Positions 44,716-53,752 of a stretch of 64,000 nt of DNA are shown here, piece by piece. The number at the start of each line of letters is the position of its first letter. Positions within the stretch are counted from its first letter, which is position 1. Both the position numbers and the translations under genes were made by a program. This stretch comes from Gammaproteobacteria bacterium (lineage in GTDB: Bacteria > Pseudomonadota > Gammaproteobacteria > Steroidobacterales > GCA-2729495). The stretch spans positions 2,406,992-2,470,991 of the forward strand of contig CP054183.1 in the NCBI GenBank assembly GCA_015709695.1, written 5' to 3'. The notes beneath the pieces are model-generated. The model ran no database searches and was not told the origin of the DNA. It was given only the letters and a program-made list of their open reading frames with translations.

Positions 44716-46332
44716 ATGGCCAACGCCCCCGTACCCGGCAGCGCCCCGCGTGTCACCGGCATCCGCCGCCTGTTCATCCGCAAGTCGGTGGCGCAGATGC
44801 ACGCCGACTTCGAGCAGAGCGACCTGAAGCGGAGCCTCGGCGCGCTCAACCTGGTGCTGCTGGGCATCGGCTGCATCATCGGCACCGGCATCTTCGTGCT
44901 GACCGGACGCGCAGCCGCCGATTTCGCCGGGCCCGGCATCATGATCTCCTTCCTCATCACCGGCACGCTCTGCACCTTCGTCGCCCTGTGCTACGCGGAG
45001 CTCGCCTCGGTGCTGCCGGTCTCGGGCTCGGCCTACTCCTATTCCTATGCATCCATGGGCGAGATCGTCGCCTGGGTCATGGGCCTGCTGCTGGTGCTGG
45101 AGTACGGCCTGGCCTCGGCGACCGTGGCGGTGGGCTGGTCCGGCTACCTGGTGAGCCTGCTGCATGACCTCGGCCTGCACCTGACTCCCGAGCTGACGGC
45201 CGCGCCGGGCGTGCCGATCAAGGAGTCCGGGGTGGTGATGGCGCATGGCCTGGTGAACCTGCCGGCGGTGCTGGCGATCATGGCGGTGACCGCGCTGCTG
45301 GTGGTCGGCGTCTCGGAATCGGCCACCGCCAACAACATCGTGGTGGCCATCAAGCTGACGGTGATCATCGCCTTCATCGTCATCGGCATCTTCTACGTGG
45401 ATCCGCAGAACTGGACGCCGCTGATCCCGCCCGAGACCCCGGCGCCTCCCCCCGGCACGCCGCGCGGCCTGTGGGCCGACATCTGGCGGGCGCTGGTCGA
45501 CGTGTTCACCGCGCGCAACGATTCGCGCTACGGCATCGGCGGCCTCATCGCCGGCGCCGCCACCATCTTCTTCGCCTACATCGGCTTCGAGGCGGTGTCC
45601 ACGGCCGGCGCGGAGTCGCGCAATCCCTCGCGCGACATGCCCATCGGCATCCTCGGCTCGCTGATCATCTGCACGGTGCTCTACATCCTCACCGCCGGCG
45701 TGCTCGTCGGCATCGTGCCCTACGCCGACCTCGACGATCCGGCGCCCATCGCCAAGGCGGTGAACCAGATCGGCCTGCCCTGGTTCGCCATCCTGGTGAA
45801 GGTCGGCGCCATCGCCGGCCTGTCCTCGGTGATGCTGGTGCTGTTGTACGGGCAGACGCGGATCTTCTACACCATGGCGCGCGACGGCCTGCTGCCCGCG
45901 CCGCTGGCAGCCGTGCATGCGCGCTTCCGCACCCCCTGGATCAACACGCTGATCGTCGGTGCGCTGGCCGCCTCCGCGGCCGGGTTCATGTCGCTGGATG
46001 CGCTCGCCGACCTGACCAATGTCGGCTCGCTGGCGGCCTTCGCCATCGTCTGCCTGACGGTGCTCTACCTGCGCTGGTCCGCACCGGACCTGAAGCGGCC
46101 GTTCCGCACGCCGCTGTTCCCGCTGACGCCGATCCTCGGTGCGCTGATGTGCCTGTTCCTGCTGATGTCGCTGATGTCCAAGTCGGACACGCGCCACTTC
46201 TTCACCAGCTACCTGCTGGGCGGCATCGTCGTCTATTTCCTCTACGGGCTGTGGAACTCGAAGCTCGGCAAGGGAGAGATCGTCATGGGCGCCGAGCCCA
46301 CGCCGGACCTGCCGAAGAAACTCGACGTCTGA
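44716..46332 (+). CDS. APC-family amino-acid permease (cationic amino-acid transporter-like)
   Basis: Inner-membrane transporter of 538 residues with about 12-14 helices. The first helix contains LVLLGIGCIIGTGIFVLTGR, the APC unwound-helix signature, and helix 6 contains FFAYIGFEAVSTAGAESRNP, typical of the CAT (YhdG/SLC7A1-like) subfamily. The ATG at 44,716 has AGGAG five bases upstream; a GTG at 44,710 overlaps that site and is less likely. It seems to be a single-gene transcript. The precise amino acid transported is unknown. Confidence 0.92.
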   Translation: MANAPVPGSAPRVTGIRRLFIRKSVAQMHADFEQSDLKRSLGALNLVLLGIGCIIGTGIFVLTGRAAADFAGPGIMISFLITGTLCTFVALCYAELASVLPVSGSAYSYSYASMGEIVAWVMGLLLVLEYGLASATVAVGWSGYLVSLLHDLGLHLTPELTAAPGVPIKESGVVMAHGLVNLPAVLAIMAVTALLVVGVSESATANNIVVAIKLTVIIAFIVIGIFYVDPQNWTPLIPPETPAPPPGTPRGLWADIWRALVDVFTARNDSRYGIGGLIAGAATIFFAYIGFEAVSTAGAESRNPSRDMPIGILGSLIICTVLYILTAGVLVGIVPYADLDDPAPIAKAVNQIGLPWFAILVKVGAIAGLSSVMLVLLYGQTRIFYTMARDGLLPAPLAAVHARFRTPWINTLIVGALAASAAGFMSLDALADLTNVGSLAAFAIVCLTVLYLRWSAPDLKRPFRTPLFPLTPILGALMCLFLLMSLMSKSDTRHFFTSYLLGGIVVYFLYGLWNSKLGKGEIVMGAEPTPDLPKKLDV

Positions 46333-46340
46333 GCCGGGAG

Positions 46341-46555
46341 GGAAAAGGTGCCGGGAAAAGGTGCCTGACTTATTTCTTCCTGCCTACGCAGCGGAAAAGG
46401 AAAAGGTGCCTGACTTATTTCTTCCTGCTTAAGCAGCGGCAAAGGAAGAGGTGCCTGCCCCTCCTTTAGTCCTTCAGAAGGACTAAAGGGGGGGCAGGCA
46501 CCTCTTCTCCATCTGCTCGCTTCCCAGGAAGAAATAAGTCAGGCACCTTTTCCGC
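46341..46555. repeat. Long palindromic repeat, copy A (REP/MITE-like)
   Basis: An intergenic element of about 215 bases with nested inverted repeats. Outer arms of 27 bp (46,401-46,427 and 46,525-46,551) are perfect and contain GGTGCCTGACTTATTT; a partial extra direct copy lies at 46,343-46,382. The centre is a 63-base near-perfect palindrome (46,445-46,507) around CCTTCAGAAGG. Copy B at 48,076-48,309 shares arms and architecture. Similar GGTGCCTGAC-type repeats are known in proteobacteria next to REP-associated transposases, but no transposase is in the window. Confidence 0.88.
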
Positions 46556-46570
46556 TCTCGGCGGCAGGAG

Positions 46571-46933
46571 TCAGAATTTCCTCGCCGCGAAGTCGGCGAT
46601 GATGTCATCCAGCGGCCGGGCTGCCCTGCCGCCCGAGAGGTCCTCGAACTCGGCACGCACTGCCCGCAGCACCCGGTCGAGGTACTCCGCGCGGCTGGCG
46701 GCGCGGACGGCCTTCTCGTCTGCCGTCATCTCGTAGGCCTCGATAGCCTCGCGCGCCAGCACGCCACGCGTCTCCAGCAGCCGCTCCAGGGTCTCCAGGC
46801 GGTCGCGGGTCACGGAGAGCTCGGCGACCAGCGACATCACCACGCCGAGCAGGGTGTCGATGGCCGGATCGGAGAAGCTCTGCGGGCGTTCGCCCCTGGC
46901 GACGCGCGGGATGCGTGGCGGCGAATCGGTCAT
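46571..46933 (-). CDS. Small helical protein of unknown function
   Basis: Protein of 120 residues I do not recognise. The N-terminus is short and polar; residues about 25-60 form a likely coiled coil (LSVTRDRLETLERLLETRG), then a helix with AREAIEAYEMTADEKAVR and a charged C-terminus. No signal peptide or membrane segment. Its start overlaps the methyltransferase stop by 4 bases, so the two are coupled, and both lie between the two palindromic elements. A scaffold or subunit for the methyltransferase is a reasonable guess, not evidence. Confidence 0.75.
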   Translation of the reverse strand: MTDSPPRIPRVARGERPQSFSDPAIDTLLGVVMSLVAELSVTRDRLETLERLLETRGVLAREAIEAYEMTADEKAVRAASRAEYLDRVLRAVRAEFEDLSGGRAARPLDDIIADFAARKF

Positions 46934-48069
46934 GGGTGTTGTCCGACGACGATGGCAAAGGCGTAATCCGCATCCGTGTAGTTCTTCTGCGCAGCGTTGA
47001 GTCCGGCGACGGTGCGCGCCACCTCGACGCTCTCTGGCTCCCAGCCGCCATCGAGAGCCACGGCGCGCAGGTCCAGCCCGGTCATGAAACGCGCGAAGCC
47101 CTCGTTGTTGTTGTAGGACTCCCAGTCGTGCATGAACTGACGGAACGGGTTGTCGCCACGCGGGATGTCCATGTGCAGCATGAGTCCGCCCGGGCGGAGC
47201 AGGCGTCGTGTCTCGGCGAAGATCCGCGGCAGCGCCACCAGCGAGGTCTCGTGCAGCATGATGTGCGAGATCACCAGGTCGAAGCTTCCGGGTTCGAAGT
47301 CCGTCGTCTCGGCGTTCTGCTGCGAGAAGTGCACCGCCACACCCAGCGAGCGCGCCCGCGCATGCGCGTGGCGCAGCGCCGGCGCGGCGACGTCGATGGC
47401 GTGGACCTCGGCACCCGGGAACGCACGAGCCCAGGGCAACGTGCTGTTGCCGACGGCGCAGCCCATGTCGAGGATGCGCTTCGGCCGGAACTCCGGCCAG
47501 CGCTGCCGCAGGTAACGCACCAGCAGCTCGCCGAGGAATGCGCCTTCCGGGCCCCAGGCATCGGCCATGTACATCTGCAGGCCCGCCTCGTATAGCACCC
47601 CCCCGGCCACGTCGTCGGCAACCCACTCGTGGTGATAGCCACCGGGCTGGATGTGGATGTCCTGCTCGGTGTGGTAGCGGGGAAGAGGCAGCTGCGGATC
47701 CAGGCGCAGCGATCCGGGCCCATTCTGCGCGGCCATTTCCCGGGCCCGCCGCACGAGGTCCGGCAGTTCGCGCTCCGTCGGCAGGATCACGGACTCCCAC
47801 ATGAGTTCCTGGCTGCGCCGCTGCAGGGCGCTCCAGAAGCGGTAGTACGGCTGCCCGAGCATCAGCCCGCGCACCTCGCTGCGGTCGGCGGGCGGGCGGC
47901 CATGGATGGCGGTGAAGGCCGGCGCCACGCGCGTCGAATAGATGGCCTGGTTGCCCGGCATCACCCGGCTGGACAGGTAGCCGCGCAGCGACTTGACGAA
48001 CTCCTGCCGCGCCACGTCATCGTGGGCGGCCCGCGGCAGGAAATCATGGAAACGCTGTCCCATCGCCAC
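46930..48069 (-). CDS. Class I SAM-dependent methyltransferase with unusual N-terminal domain
   Basis: Protein of about 379 residues. The C-terminal half is a canonical methyltransferase: motif I ILDMGCAVGNSTLPWARAF, acidic AEVHAIDVAAPALRHA, motif IV SFDLVISHIMLHE and RLLRPGGLMLHMDIPR. The N-terminal 170 residues match nothing I recognise and contain LTERELPDLVRRA-like helices and an aromatic His-rich stretch GGYHHEWVADD just before the fold. Either ATG (48,069 or 48,063) may start it. Together with the downstream coiled-coil gene it forms a two-gene unit flanked by near-identical palindromes. The substrate is unknown. Confidence 0.85.
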   Translation of the reverse strand: MAMGQRFHDFLPRAAHDDVARQEFVKSLRGYLSSRVMPGNQAIYSTRVAPAFTAIHGRPPADRSEVRGLMLGQPYYRFWSALQRRSQELMWESVILPTERELPDLVRRAREMAAQNGPGSLRLDPQLPLPRYHTEQDIHIQPGGYHHEWVADDVAGGVLYEAGLQMYMADAWGPEGAFLGELLVRYLRQRWPEFRPKRILDMGCAVGNSTLPWARAFPGAEVHAIDVAAPALRHAHARARSLGVAVHFSQQNAETTDFEPGSFDLVISHIMLHETSLVALPRIFAETRRLLRPGGLMLHMDIPRGDNPFRQFMHDWESYNNNEGFARFMTGLDLRAVALDGGWEPESVEVARTVAGLNAAQKNYTDADYAFAIVVGQHP

Positions 48070-48075
48070 ATCCTA

Positions 48076-48309
48076 GCGGAAAAGGTGCCTGACTTATTTT
48101 TCCCGGAAAAGGAAAAGGTGCCTGACTTATTTTTCCTGTTGACGCTGCGGCGAAGGAAGAGGTGCCTACCCCTTGTTGTCCTTCAGAAGGACAACAAGGG
48201 AAATAGGCACCTCTTCTCCAGTCGCTCGCTCCGCAGGAAAAATAAGTCAGGCACCTTTTCCTTTTCCGGGAAAAATAAGTCAGGCACCTTTTCCGGGCAC
48301 CTTTTCCGC
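48076..48309. repeat. Long palindromic repeat, copy B (REP/MITE-like)
   Basis: Second copy of the element found at 46,341-46,555, about 234 bases. Two nested pairs of arms carry GGTGCCTGACTTATTTTT (48,080-48,105 with 48,266-48,293, and 48,113-48,138 with 48,234-48,259); the centre is a palindrome at 48,156-48,216 around CCTTCAGAAGG. The central stem sequence differs from copy A but remains self-complementary. It lies between the methyltransferase start and the metal ATPase start and so fills both upstream regions. Confidence 0.88.
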
Positions 48310-48342
48310 TGCTTGACCTTGAAGTCGGGTGCAAGGTGGATC

Positions 48343-50943
48343 ATGGCGGGCAGTCGGGCCCTTTCGGGTCACGGGAAACCGCTTGTCATGAGCCAGGCCA
48401 TCGTCGCCACCACCCCTTCCGGTCCGGACCTGCGCGTGAAAATCGCGGGCATGGACTGCGGCAGCTGTGCGCTGACCATCGAGAACAGCATGCGCCAGCT
48501 GCCGGGCGTGAAGTCCGTCTCGGTGAGCTTCACCACCGAATCCATGGAACTGCAGGGCGCCGTGAGCCTGCAGCAGGTCGAGCAGCGGCTGCGGGAACTC
48601 GGCTATCGCCTGCAGGGCGACTCGCCGCAACGACAGGCTGCCCCGGTGGAGCAACCGCGCGGTGCTGCGGGTTTCCTCCGCTTCCTCTGGTCCCAGCACC
48701 ACCTGCGCATCGCGCTGGTCGTGACCGCCGCCGTCTTCGCTGGCATCCCGATCCTGGCGAACGCTCCGCCGGTCTTCGGCTTTGCGGCGCTGGACGTCCT
48801 GTTCGCCTGTGCCGTCCTCATCACGGGTATCCCGGTGTTCCTCAAGGGCCTGCGCGCCCTGCTGTTCGCCCGCCACATGACCATCGACCTGCTCATGGCG
48901 GTGGCGGCGGTCGGTGCGCTGGGCATCGGTGAAACCGGCGAAGCCGTGACGGTAATCCTCCTCTACACGCTCGGCGAGGCACTCGAGGCCTACAGCGCCG
49001 AAAGGGCCCGGGGATCGCTGCGCAGCCTCATGTCCCTGCAGCCCCAGGAGGCCACCGTACTGCGCGAGCATCGCGGCGGCCATGGGCCCGGGGAGCACGC
49101 GGATCCTGGCGCGCAGGACCACCACGCCGGCTGCAGCCACGATGATCATGATCACGACCATGGTCATGGCCATGACCACGCCGCCGGGCACTCGCCCGAC
49201 CAGCATGCGCACGACCACCATGGACACGAGCACCACGATCACGCCGCCTGTGGCCACGACCATCACGACGATGATCACTCCCGCGCGGGCGGGCACGGTC
49301 ACGAGCACGATCATGCTCATGACAATGGCCATGCTCACGCCGAAGACCATGGCAAGCCGGCTGCCGCCTCCGGCGACGATGAGGTGCACTACCACCAGCT
49401 CGTCGTGCCGGTGGGCGAGGTGCGGATCGGCGAGACGGTCCTGGTGCGGCCCGGCCAGCGCATCCCGGTGGACGGCACGGTCCTGCGCGGTACCTCCTCG
49501 GTCAACCAGGCCGCGGTAACCGGCGAGAGCATGCCGGTGCTCCGCGGCGCAGGCGACGAGGTGATGGCCGGCACGGTCAATGGCGAAGCCGCGCTCGAAA
49601 TCCGCGTCAGCCGCGCGGCGGGCGACGCCACCATCGCGCGCATCGCGCGGCTGGTGGAGCAGGCCCAGGCGCAGCGCAGCCCGGCGGAACGCTTCATCGA
49701 CCGCTTCGCGCGCTACTACACCCCGGCGGTGGTGCTGCTCGCGGCGCTGGTAGTCGCCATCCCCGTGCTGCTGCTCGGCCAGCCGCTGCTCGACGGCGCC
49801 GATGGCAGCCACGGCTGGCTCTACCGCGGGCTCGCGCTGCTGATCATCGCCTGCCCCTGCGCGCTGGTGATCAGCATCCCGGTCACCGTGGTCAGCAGCC
49901 TGACCCGGCTCGCCAACCTCGGCGTGCTGGTGAAGGGTGGGGCCCAGCTCGACCGGCTCGCCGACGTGCGTGCCGTGGCCTTCGACAAGACCGGCACGCT
50001 GACGCACGGCCGCCCGCAGGTCACCGCCGTGCGCGGCGGGGACTGCGAGCACGGCGACGACACCGCGAGCGACTGCGAACGCTGCGAGGATGTCGTGGCG
50101 CTGGCGGCGAGTGTCGAGCGCGCCTCGGAACATCCGGTGGCGCACGCCATCATGGCAGCCGCCTCCTCCCGCCGGATCCAGCACCGGTATCAGGCATCGG
50201 CCGTCACCGCCCACGCCGGCCGCGGCATCAGCGGCGAGCTCGGCAACGGCATGAAGGTCGCCGTCGGCAGCGATGCCCTGTTCACCACGCCCGGCGCCAT
50301 CGACGCACCGCTGTCGCAGCATGCCGCCGGCGCGCGCGATGCCGGCCAGACGGTCATGTTCGTGGCGCGTGACAACGCGGTCGTCGGTTTCATCGGCGTG
50401 CAGGACGAGGTCCGCGATGCCAGCCGCATCGCGCTCGCCGAACTGCAGGCCGCCAGCCCGCCGGTCGCCGCCGCCATGCTCACCGGCGACAATCCCCAGG
50501 CCGCCGCCCGTGTCGCCGCGCGCGTCGGCCACATCGCCGAGGTCCGCGCCGGCCTGCTCCCCGAGGACAAGTTGCGGGCCATCGAGGAGCTGCGCCAGCG
50601 CTACGGCGTCGTCGCCATGGTGGGTGACGGCATCAACGACGCCCCGGCGCTCGCCCGCGCCGACATCGGCATCGCCATGGGCGCCGGCACGGCCCAGGCG
50701 ATGGAGACCGCCGACGTGGTGCTGATGCAGGACGACCTCTCCCACGTGCCGATGGCGCTGCGCATCGCCCGCCGTTCCCGCACGCTGGTGAAGCAGAACA
50801 TCGCCCTCAGCCTGGGGCTGAAGCTCGCGGTGCTGCTGCTCGCGGTGCCCGGCATCACCACGCTGTGGATGGCGGTGCTGGCCGACGTGGGCGCCACCAT
50901 GCTGGTGACGCTGAACGGCATGCGGGCGCTGCGCGAGAGCTGA
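48343..50943 (+). CDS. P1B-type heavy-metal ATPase with His-rich insert (ZntA-like)
   Basis: Metal-exporting ATPase of about 866 residues. An N-terminal HMA domain has the ligand motif GMDCGSC (residues about 36-42). After the first helices a histidine/aspartate-rich segment of about 100 residues (about 242-346) is inserted before the actuator domain (SSVNQAAVTGESMPV). The core has CPC (ACPCALVIS, near 503), DKTGTLTHGRPQVT (Asp near 548), the ATP-binding SEHPVAHAI and GDGINDAPALARADIG. CPC plus these features place it with ZntA/CadA (zinc, cadmium, lead). The ATG at 48,343 has AAGG six bases upstream; 48,388 is an alternative. A palindromic element lies directly upstream. Confidence 0.93.
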   Translation: MAGSRALSGHGKPLVMSQAIVATTPSGPDLRVKIAGMDCGSCALTIENSMRQLPGVKSVSVSFTTESMELQGAVSLQQVEQRLRELGYRLQGDSPQRQAAPVEQPRGAAGFLRFLWSQHHLRIALVVTAAVFAGIPILANAPPVFGFAALDVLFACAVLITGIPVFLKGLRALLFARHMTIDLLMAVAAVGALGIGETGEAVTVILLYTLGEALEAYSAERARGSLRSLMSLQPQEATVLREHRGGHGPGEHADPGAQDHHAGCSHDDHDHDHGHGHDHAAGHSPDQHAHDHHGHEHHDHAACGHDHHDDDHSRAGGHGHEHDHAHDNGHAHAEDHGKPAAASGDDEVHYHQLVVPVGEVRIGETVLVRPGQRIPVDGTVLRGTSSVNQAAVTGESMPVLRGAGDEVMAGTVNGEAALEIRVSRAAGDATIARIARLVEQAQAQRSPAERFIDRFARYYTPAVVLLAALVVAIPVLLLGQPLLDGADGSHGWLYRGLALLIIACPCALVISIPVTVVSSLTRLANLGVLVKGGAQLDRLADVRAVAFDKTGTLTHGRPQVTAVRGGDCEHGDDTASDCERCEDVVALAASVERASEHPVAHAIMAAASSRRIQHRYQASAVTAHAGRGISGELGNGMKVAVGSDALFTTPGAIDAPLSQHAAGARDAGQTVMFVARDNAVVGFIGVQDEVRDASRIALAELQAASPPVAAAMLTGDNPQAAARVAARVGHIAEVRAGLLPEDKLRAIEELRQRYGVVAMVGDGINDAPALARADIGIAMGAGTAQAMETADVVLMQDDLSHVPMALRIARRSRTLVKQNIALSLGLKLAVLLLAVPGITTLWMAVLADVGATMLVTLNGMRALRES

Positions 50944-50970
50944 GGCCCGATCACGGCGCGTCTTTCCTTC

Positions 50971-50976
50971 TAGAAT
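50971..50976 (+). promoter_or_regulatory. Candidate -10 (TAGAAT) immediately upstream of the GH17 gene
   Basis: TAGAAT ends six bases before the GTG start, so transcription would begin at the start codon. The same arrangement is seen at slyX (11,012). No good -35 is visible. Confidence 0.35.
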
Positions 50977-50982
50977 GCGCGG

Positions 50983-52614
50983 GTGATCCGTCACCCCGGC
51001 CTGTTCTTCCTCCCCGCCCTGGCGCTGGGCGGCCTCGTCATCCTGCTGTCCTGGCGCTCGCTGGGCGCCCCGGTGCCGTTGCCGGACGCGCCGGACGGCC
51101 GGCTCGACTGCCTGTCCTACACACCCTTCGAACCCGGCTCGCGCACCACGAGAACGCCCGGCTGGGTGTCGCCGGCGCGCATCGACGCCGACCTGCAGCA
51201 GCTGCGGGCGTACACGAACTGCCTGCGGGTGTACACGCCCATCGGCAGCACGCCCGCGGTGATCCGCGCCGCGGAGAAGCTCGGCATGCAGGTGATGCTG
51301 GGCGCCTGGATCGGCTCGAACCTCGAGCAGAACGACCGCGAGGTCGCCGCCGCACTGGAACTCGCGCGCCGGCACCCGGCGACGATCAGCGCCATCGTCG
51401 TCGGCAACGAGGTGCTGCTGCGCCGGGAGATGAGCCCCGGCAAGCTCGCGGCGCTGATCCGCGAGGTGCGGGAAGCGAGCCCGGTGCCGGTGGCCTATGC
51501 GGACGTGGCGCATTTCATCGACGAGGCGCCCGAGGTGGCCAACGCCGCGGACCTGCTGCTCATTCATATCCTGCCCTACTGGGACGAGCCGGAACCGCCG
51601 TCGGCCGCCGCCGCGGTCGCGCAGGTCATGCTGGTGTACGAGCGCTTCGTCGCGCGCTGGCCCGGCCACGAGGTGATGATCGGCGAGACCGGCTGGCCAT
51701 CGGCGGGCCGCCAGCGCGGTCCCGGGCGACCCACGCTGCTCAACGAGGCGCGGTTCGTGCGCGGGTTCGCCGCCGTCGCCGCTGCCCGCGGCATCCGCTA
51801 CAACCTCATCGAAGCCATCGACCAGCCTTGGAAGCGCACTGCGGAGGGCACCGTGGGCGGCTACTGGGGCCTGCTGGATGAATACCGCCAGCCGAAGTTC
51901 GCGCTGCAGGGCCCGGTCTCCGACCATCCGCAGTGGCGGAGCGACGCCGCCGCCACCGCTGCGCTGTTCGCCCTGCTGCTCGCCGCGGGCCTCGGCGCCC
52001 GGCTGCGCGCAGCGGGCTGGCTGGGCTGGACGGCGGTGTCACTGGCCTGCGCCTTCGCGCTGATTTTCCAGTGGGAGACCGCGCTGGTCATGAGCCGCAG
52101 CATGGCGGGCTGGATCGGTGCCGGCATCGCGGCAGCCGCAACGCTGTTCGCAGCCGGCCTGTTGCGCACCCTGCTCGCGCACGATGCGCGGCCCGCCGTG
52201 CCGCCCGCCAGCTTCGCGGCGGCGGCCGCTGCGCTGGGCCGCCCGGTGGCACTGTGGCGGGACGCCTCGCTGCGGCTCGGCGCCTTCGCCGGCCTGGTGA
52301 TGGTCGCGGCCGCATGGATCAGCCTGATGCTCACCGTCGAGCCCCGCCACAGCGACATCCCGGTCGCCGCCTTCGCACTGCCGGCGGTGGCGCTGGCCAT
52401 CCGCCTGGCCGGGCGCGCGGGGTGCGACCAGCGTGAAGCCGCGCTGCTGGCCGTGCTGCTGCTCTGCTGCGGGCTGTGGCAGCTCGAGCCGGAGAATCCC
52501 GAGTCGCTCGCCTGGCTCGCCATCTGCCTGCTGCTGGCGCTGCCCTGGGGCGGCAGCCTGTGCAGCACCCTGGCGCGGCATGGCCCCCGCGGTTCCGGAC
52601 CCCGCAGCGCCTGA
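50983..52614 (+). CDS. GH17-type glycoside hydrolase/transferase with C-terminal membrane domain
   Basis: Protein of 543 residues. After an N-terminal hydrophobic anchor, residues about 35-320 form a TIM barrel of the beta-1,3-glucanase family GH17, with the acid/base Glu in VVGNEVLLR and the nucleophile Glu in MIGETGWPSAGR. About seven hydrophobic helices follow (residues 325-535), ending in a short basic tail. Similar fused proteins in proteobacteria are linked to beta-glucan synthesis or remodelling. No glucan synthase gene is adjacent. The GTG start has no ribosome site but has a -10-like TAGAAT six bases upstream, suggesting a leaderless message. Confidence 0.85.
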   Translation: MIRHPGLFFLPALALGGLVILLSWRSLGAPVPLPDAPDGRLDCLSYTPFEPGSRTTRTPGWVSPARIDADLQQLRAYTNCLRVYTPIGSTPAVIRAAEKLGMQVMLGAWIGSNLEQNDREVAAALELARRHPATISAIVVGNEVLLRREMSPGKLAALIREVREASPVPVAYADVAHFIDEAPEVANAADLLLIHILPYWDEPEPPSAAAAVAQVMLVYERFVARWPGHEVMIGETGWPSAGRQRGPGRPTLLNEARFVRGFAAVAAARGIRYNLIEAIDQPWKRTAEGTVGGYWGLLDEYRQPKFALQGPVSDHPQWRSDAAATAALFALLLAAGLGARLRAAGWLGWTAVSLACAFALIFQWETALVMSRSMAGWIGAGIAAAATLFAAGLLRTLLAHDARPAVPPASFAAAAAALGRPVALWRDASLRLGAFAGLVMVAAAWISLMLTVEPRHSDIPVAAFALPAVALAIRLAGRAGCDQREAALLAVLLLCCGLWQLEPENPESLAWLAICLLLALPWGGSLCSTLARHGPRGSGPRSA

Positions 52615-52810
52615 TGCCATGGCAGCAACCCTGCGCAGTTGACCGGACGCGTTGACACGCCTGGGCAAGGGCGCAAGCTCTGCCCATGGCCGGTGCGTCC
52701 TTTCGGGACGCAGTGCCAACGCCCTCGCAACATGCACCGCGCGGTGCACGAGAACCATAACGAGGGGGCCATCACGGGCATCTTCAGCTGCGCATGCGGG
52801 AGGTTCCGTC

Positions 52811-53752
52811 ATGAACACATCGGCAATCCGTTCCCTCACCCATCTCGCCGGCAGCACCCTGGGCTGCCTGGTCGCCACGGCCGCGCTGGCCTCGCCGGTC
52901 GTCAGCACCTACATGTATATCGACGGTTACACACCGGGCATCTTCTGGACAAACTTCAGCAACCCCGGCGGGTCCTCGACCGACGAGACCCGTGTCGAGG
53001 GCTACGGCAACCCGGGTGAGGTCGACGTCACCAGCCGGGCACGCGCCTGGGTTTCGACAGCGAATGGCCAGTACGCCATGGGTGCGCGGGCGGAGCTGGA
53101 CGCCCGGTACGTGCCGGCCAGCCTGATGCAGCCGACCGGCGCGTTCAGCAACACCGCCGAAGTGCTGGCCATCAGCCAGATCCAGGATGAACTCACGTTC
53201 ACGGCACCCGGCGTCGCGCCCGGCACCTCCATCAGCGTCAGCCTCGTCTACCAGCTGTCGGGCATGGGTTACACCTGCGCGCCGGTCGGCTGCATCGTCC
53301 TCGGCCGGCCAGGCGAGATTCCGGCGAGCGCGGTCTACGGTGAAATGCAGAGCACCATCGGCCCGGGCTGGGAATCGGCGACGTATCGCATCGATTACCC
53401 CGCCCCCGGCTCGGCATTCACTCACAGCTTCAGCATCGCGAACGGCAGTTCCCAGGCCTACACCCTGCTGCTGAGGGCCCGGGTGTTCAGCGACACGACC
53501 GATGGCAAGGCGCTGAACATGGACATCGATCCGGGCTACTTCCAGACCCAGGGCGACGCCAACTACCTGTCGACACTCACGATCACCGGCATCCAGGCGT
53601 TCGACGGCCAGGGGACCCCGCTCGAGGGATTCACCGTCACCAACTCCGATGGCGTCGCGCTGGCCGTGGTGCCGGTGCCATCGGGTCTCTGGCTGTTCGG
53701 GCCGGGCCTGCTGGCGCTGCTCCAGCGATCGCGACGACGACGGGCAGCCTAG
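52811..53752 (+). CDS. Exported protein with VPVPSG-type CTERM sorting signal
   Basis: Exported protein of 313 residues. Signal peptide with LAGSTLGCLVATAALAS, then a beta-rich domain of no recognised family (residues about 30-280), then VPVPSGLWLFGPGLLALLQR and an arginine-rich end, the PEP-CTERM-like tripartite signal. GGGAGG precedes the ATG. Two cysteines (YTCAPVGCIV) are close together and could form a disulphide loop. The 196-base upstream gap has a TTGACA at 52,652 but no matching -10. Its last 4 bases overlap the convergent gene. Confidence 0.85.
   Translation: MNTSAIRSLTHLAGSTLGCLVATAALASPVVSTYMYIDGYTPGIFWTNFSNPGGSSTDETRVEGYGNPGEVDVTSRARAWVSTANGQYAMGARAELDARYVPASLMQPTGAFSNTAEVLAISQIQDELTFTAPGVAPGTSISVSLVYQLSGMGYTCAPVGCIVLGRPGEIPASAVYGEMQSTIGPGWESATYRIDYPAPGSAFTHSFSIANGSSQAYTLLLRARVFSDTTDGKALNMDIDPGYFQTQGDANYLSTLTITGIQAFDGQGTPLEGFTVTNSDGVALAVVPVPSGLWLFGPGLLALLQRSRRRRAA

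Noticed and set aside
52620-52634. GG-N10-GC match resembling a sigma-54 promoter upstream of the VPVPSG-CTERM gene
   Set aside because: The -12 element is poor, it lies about 175 bases from the start, and such matches are frequent in GC-rich DNA.
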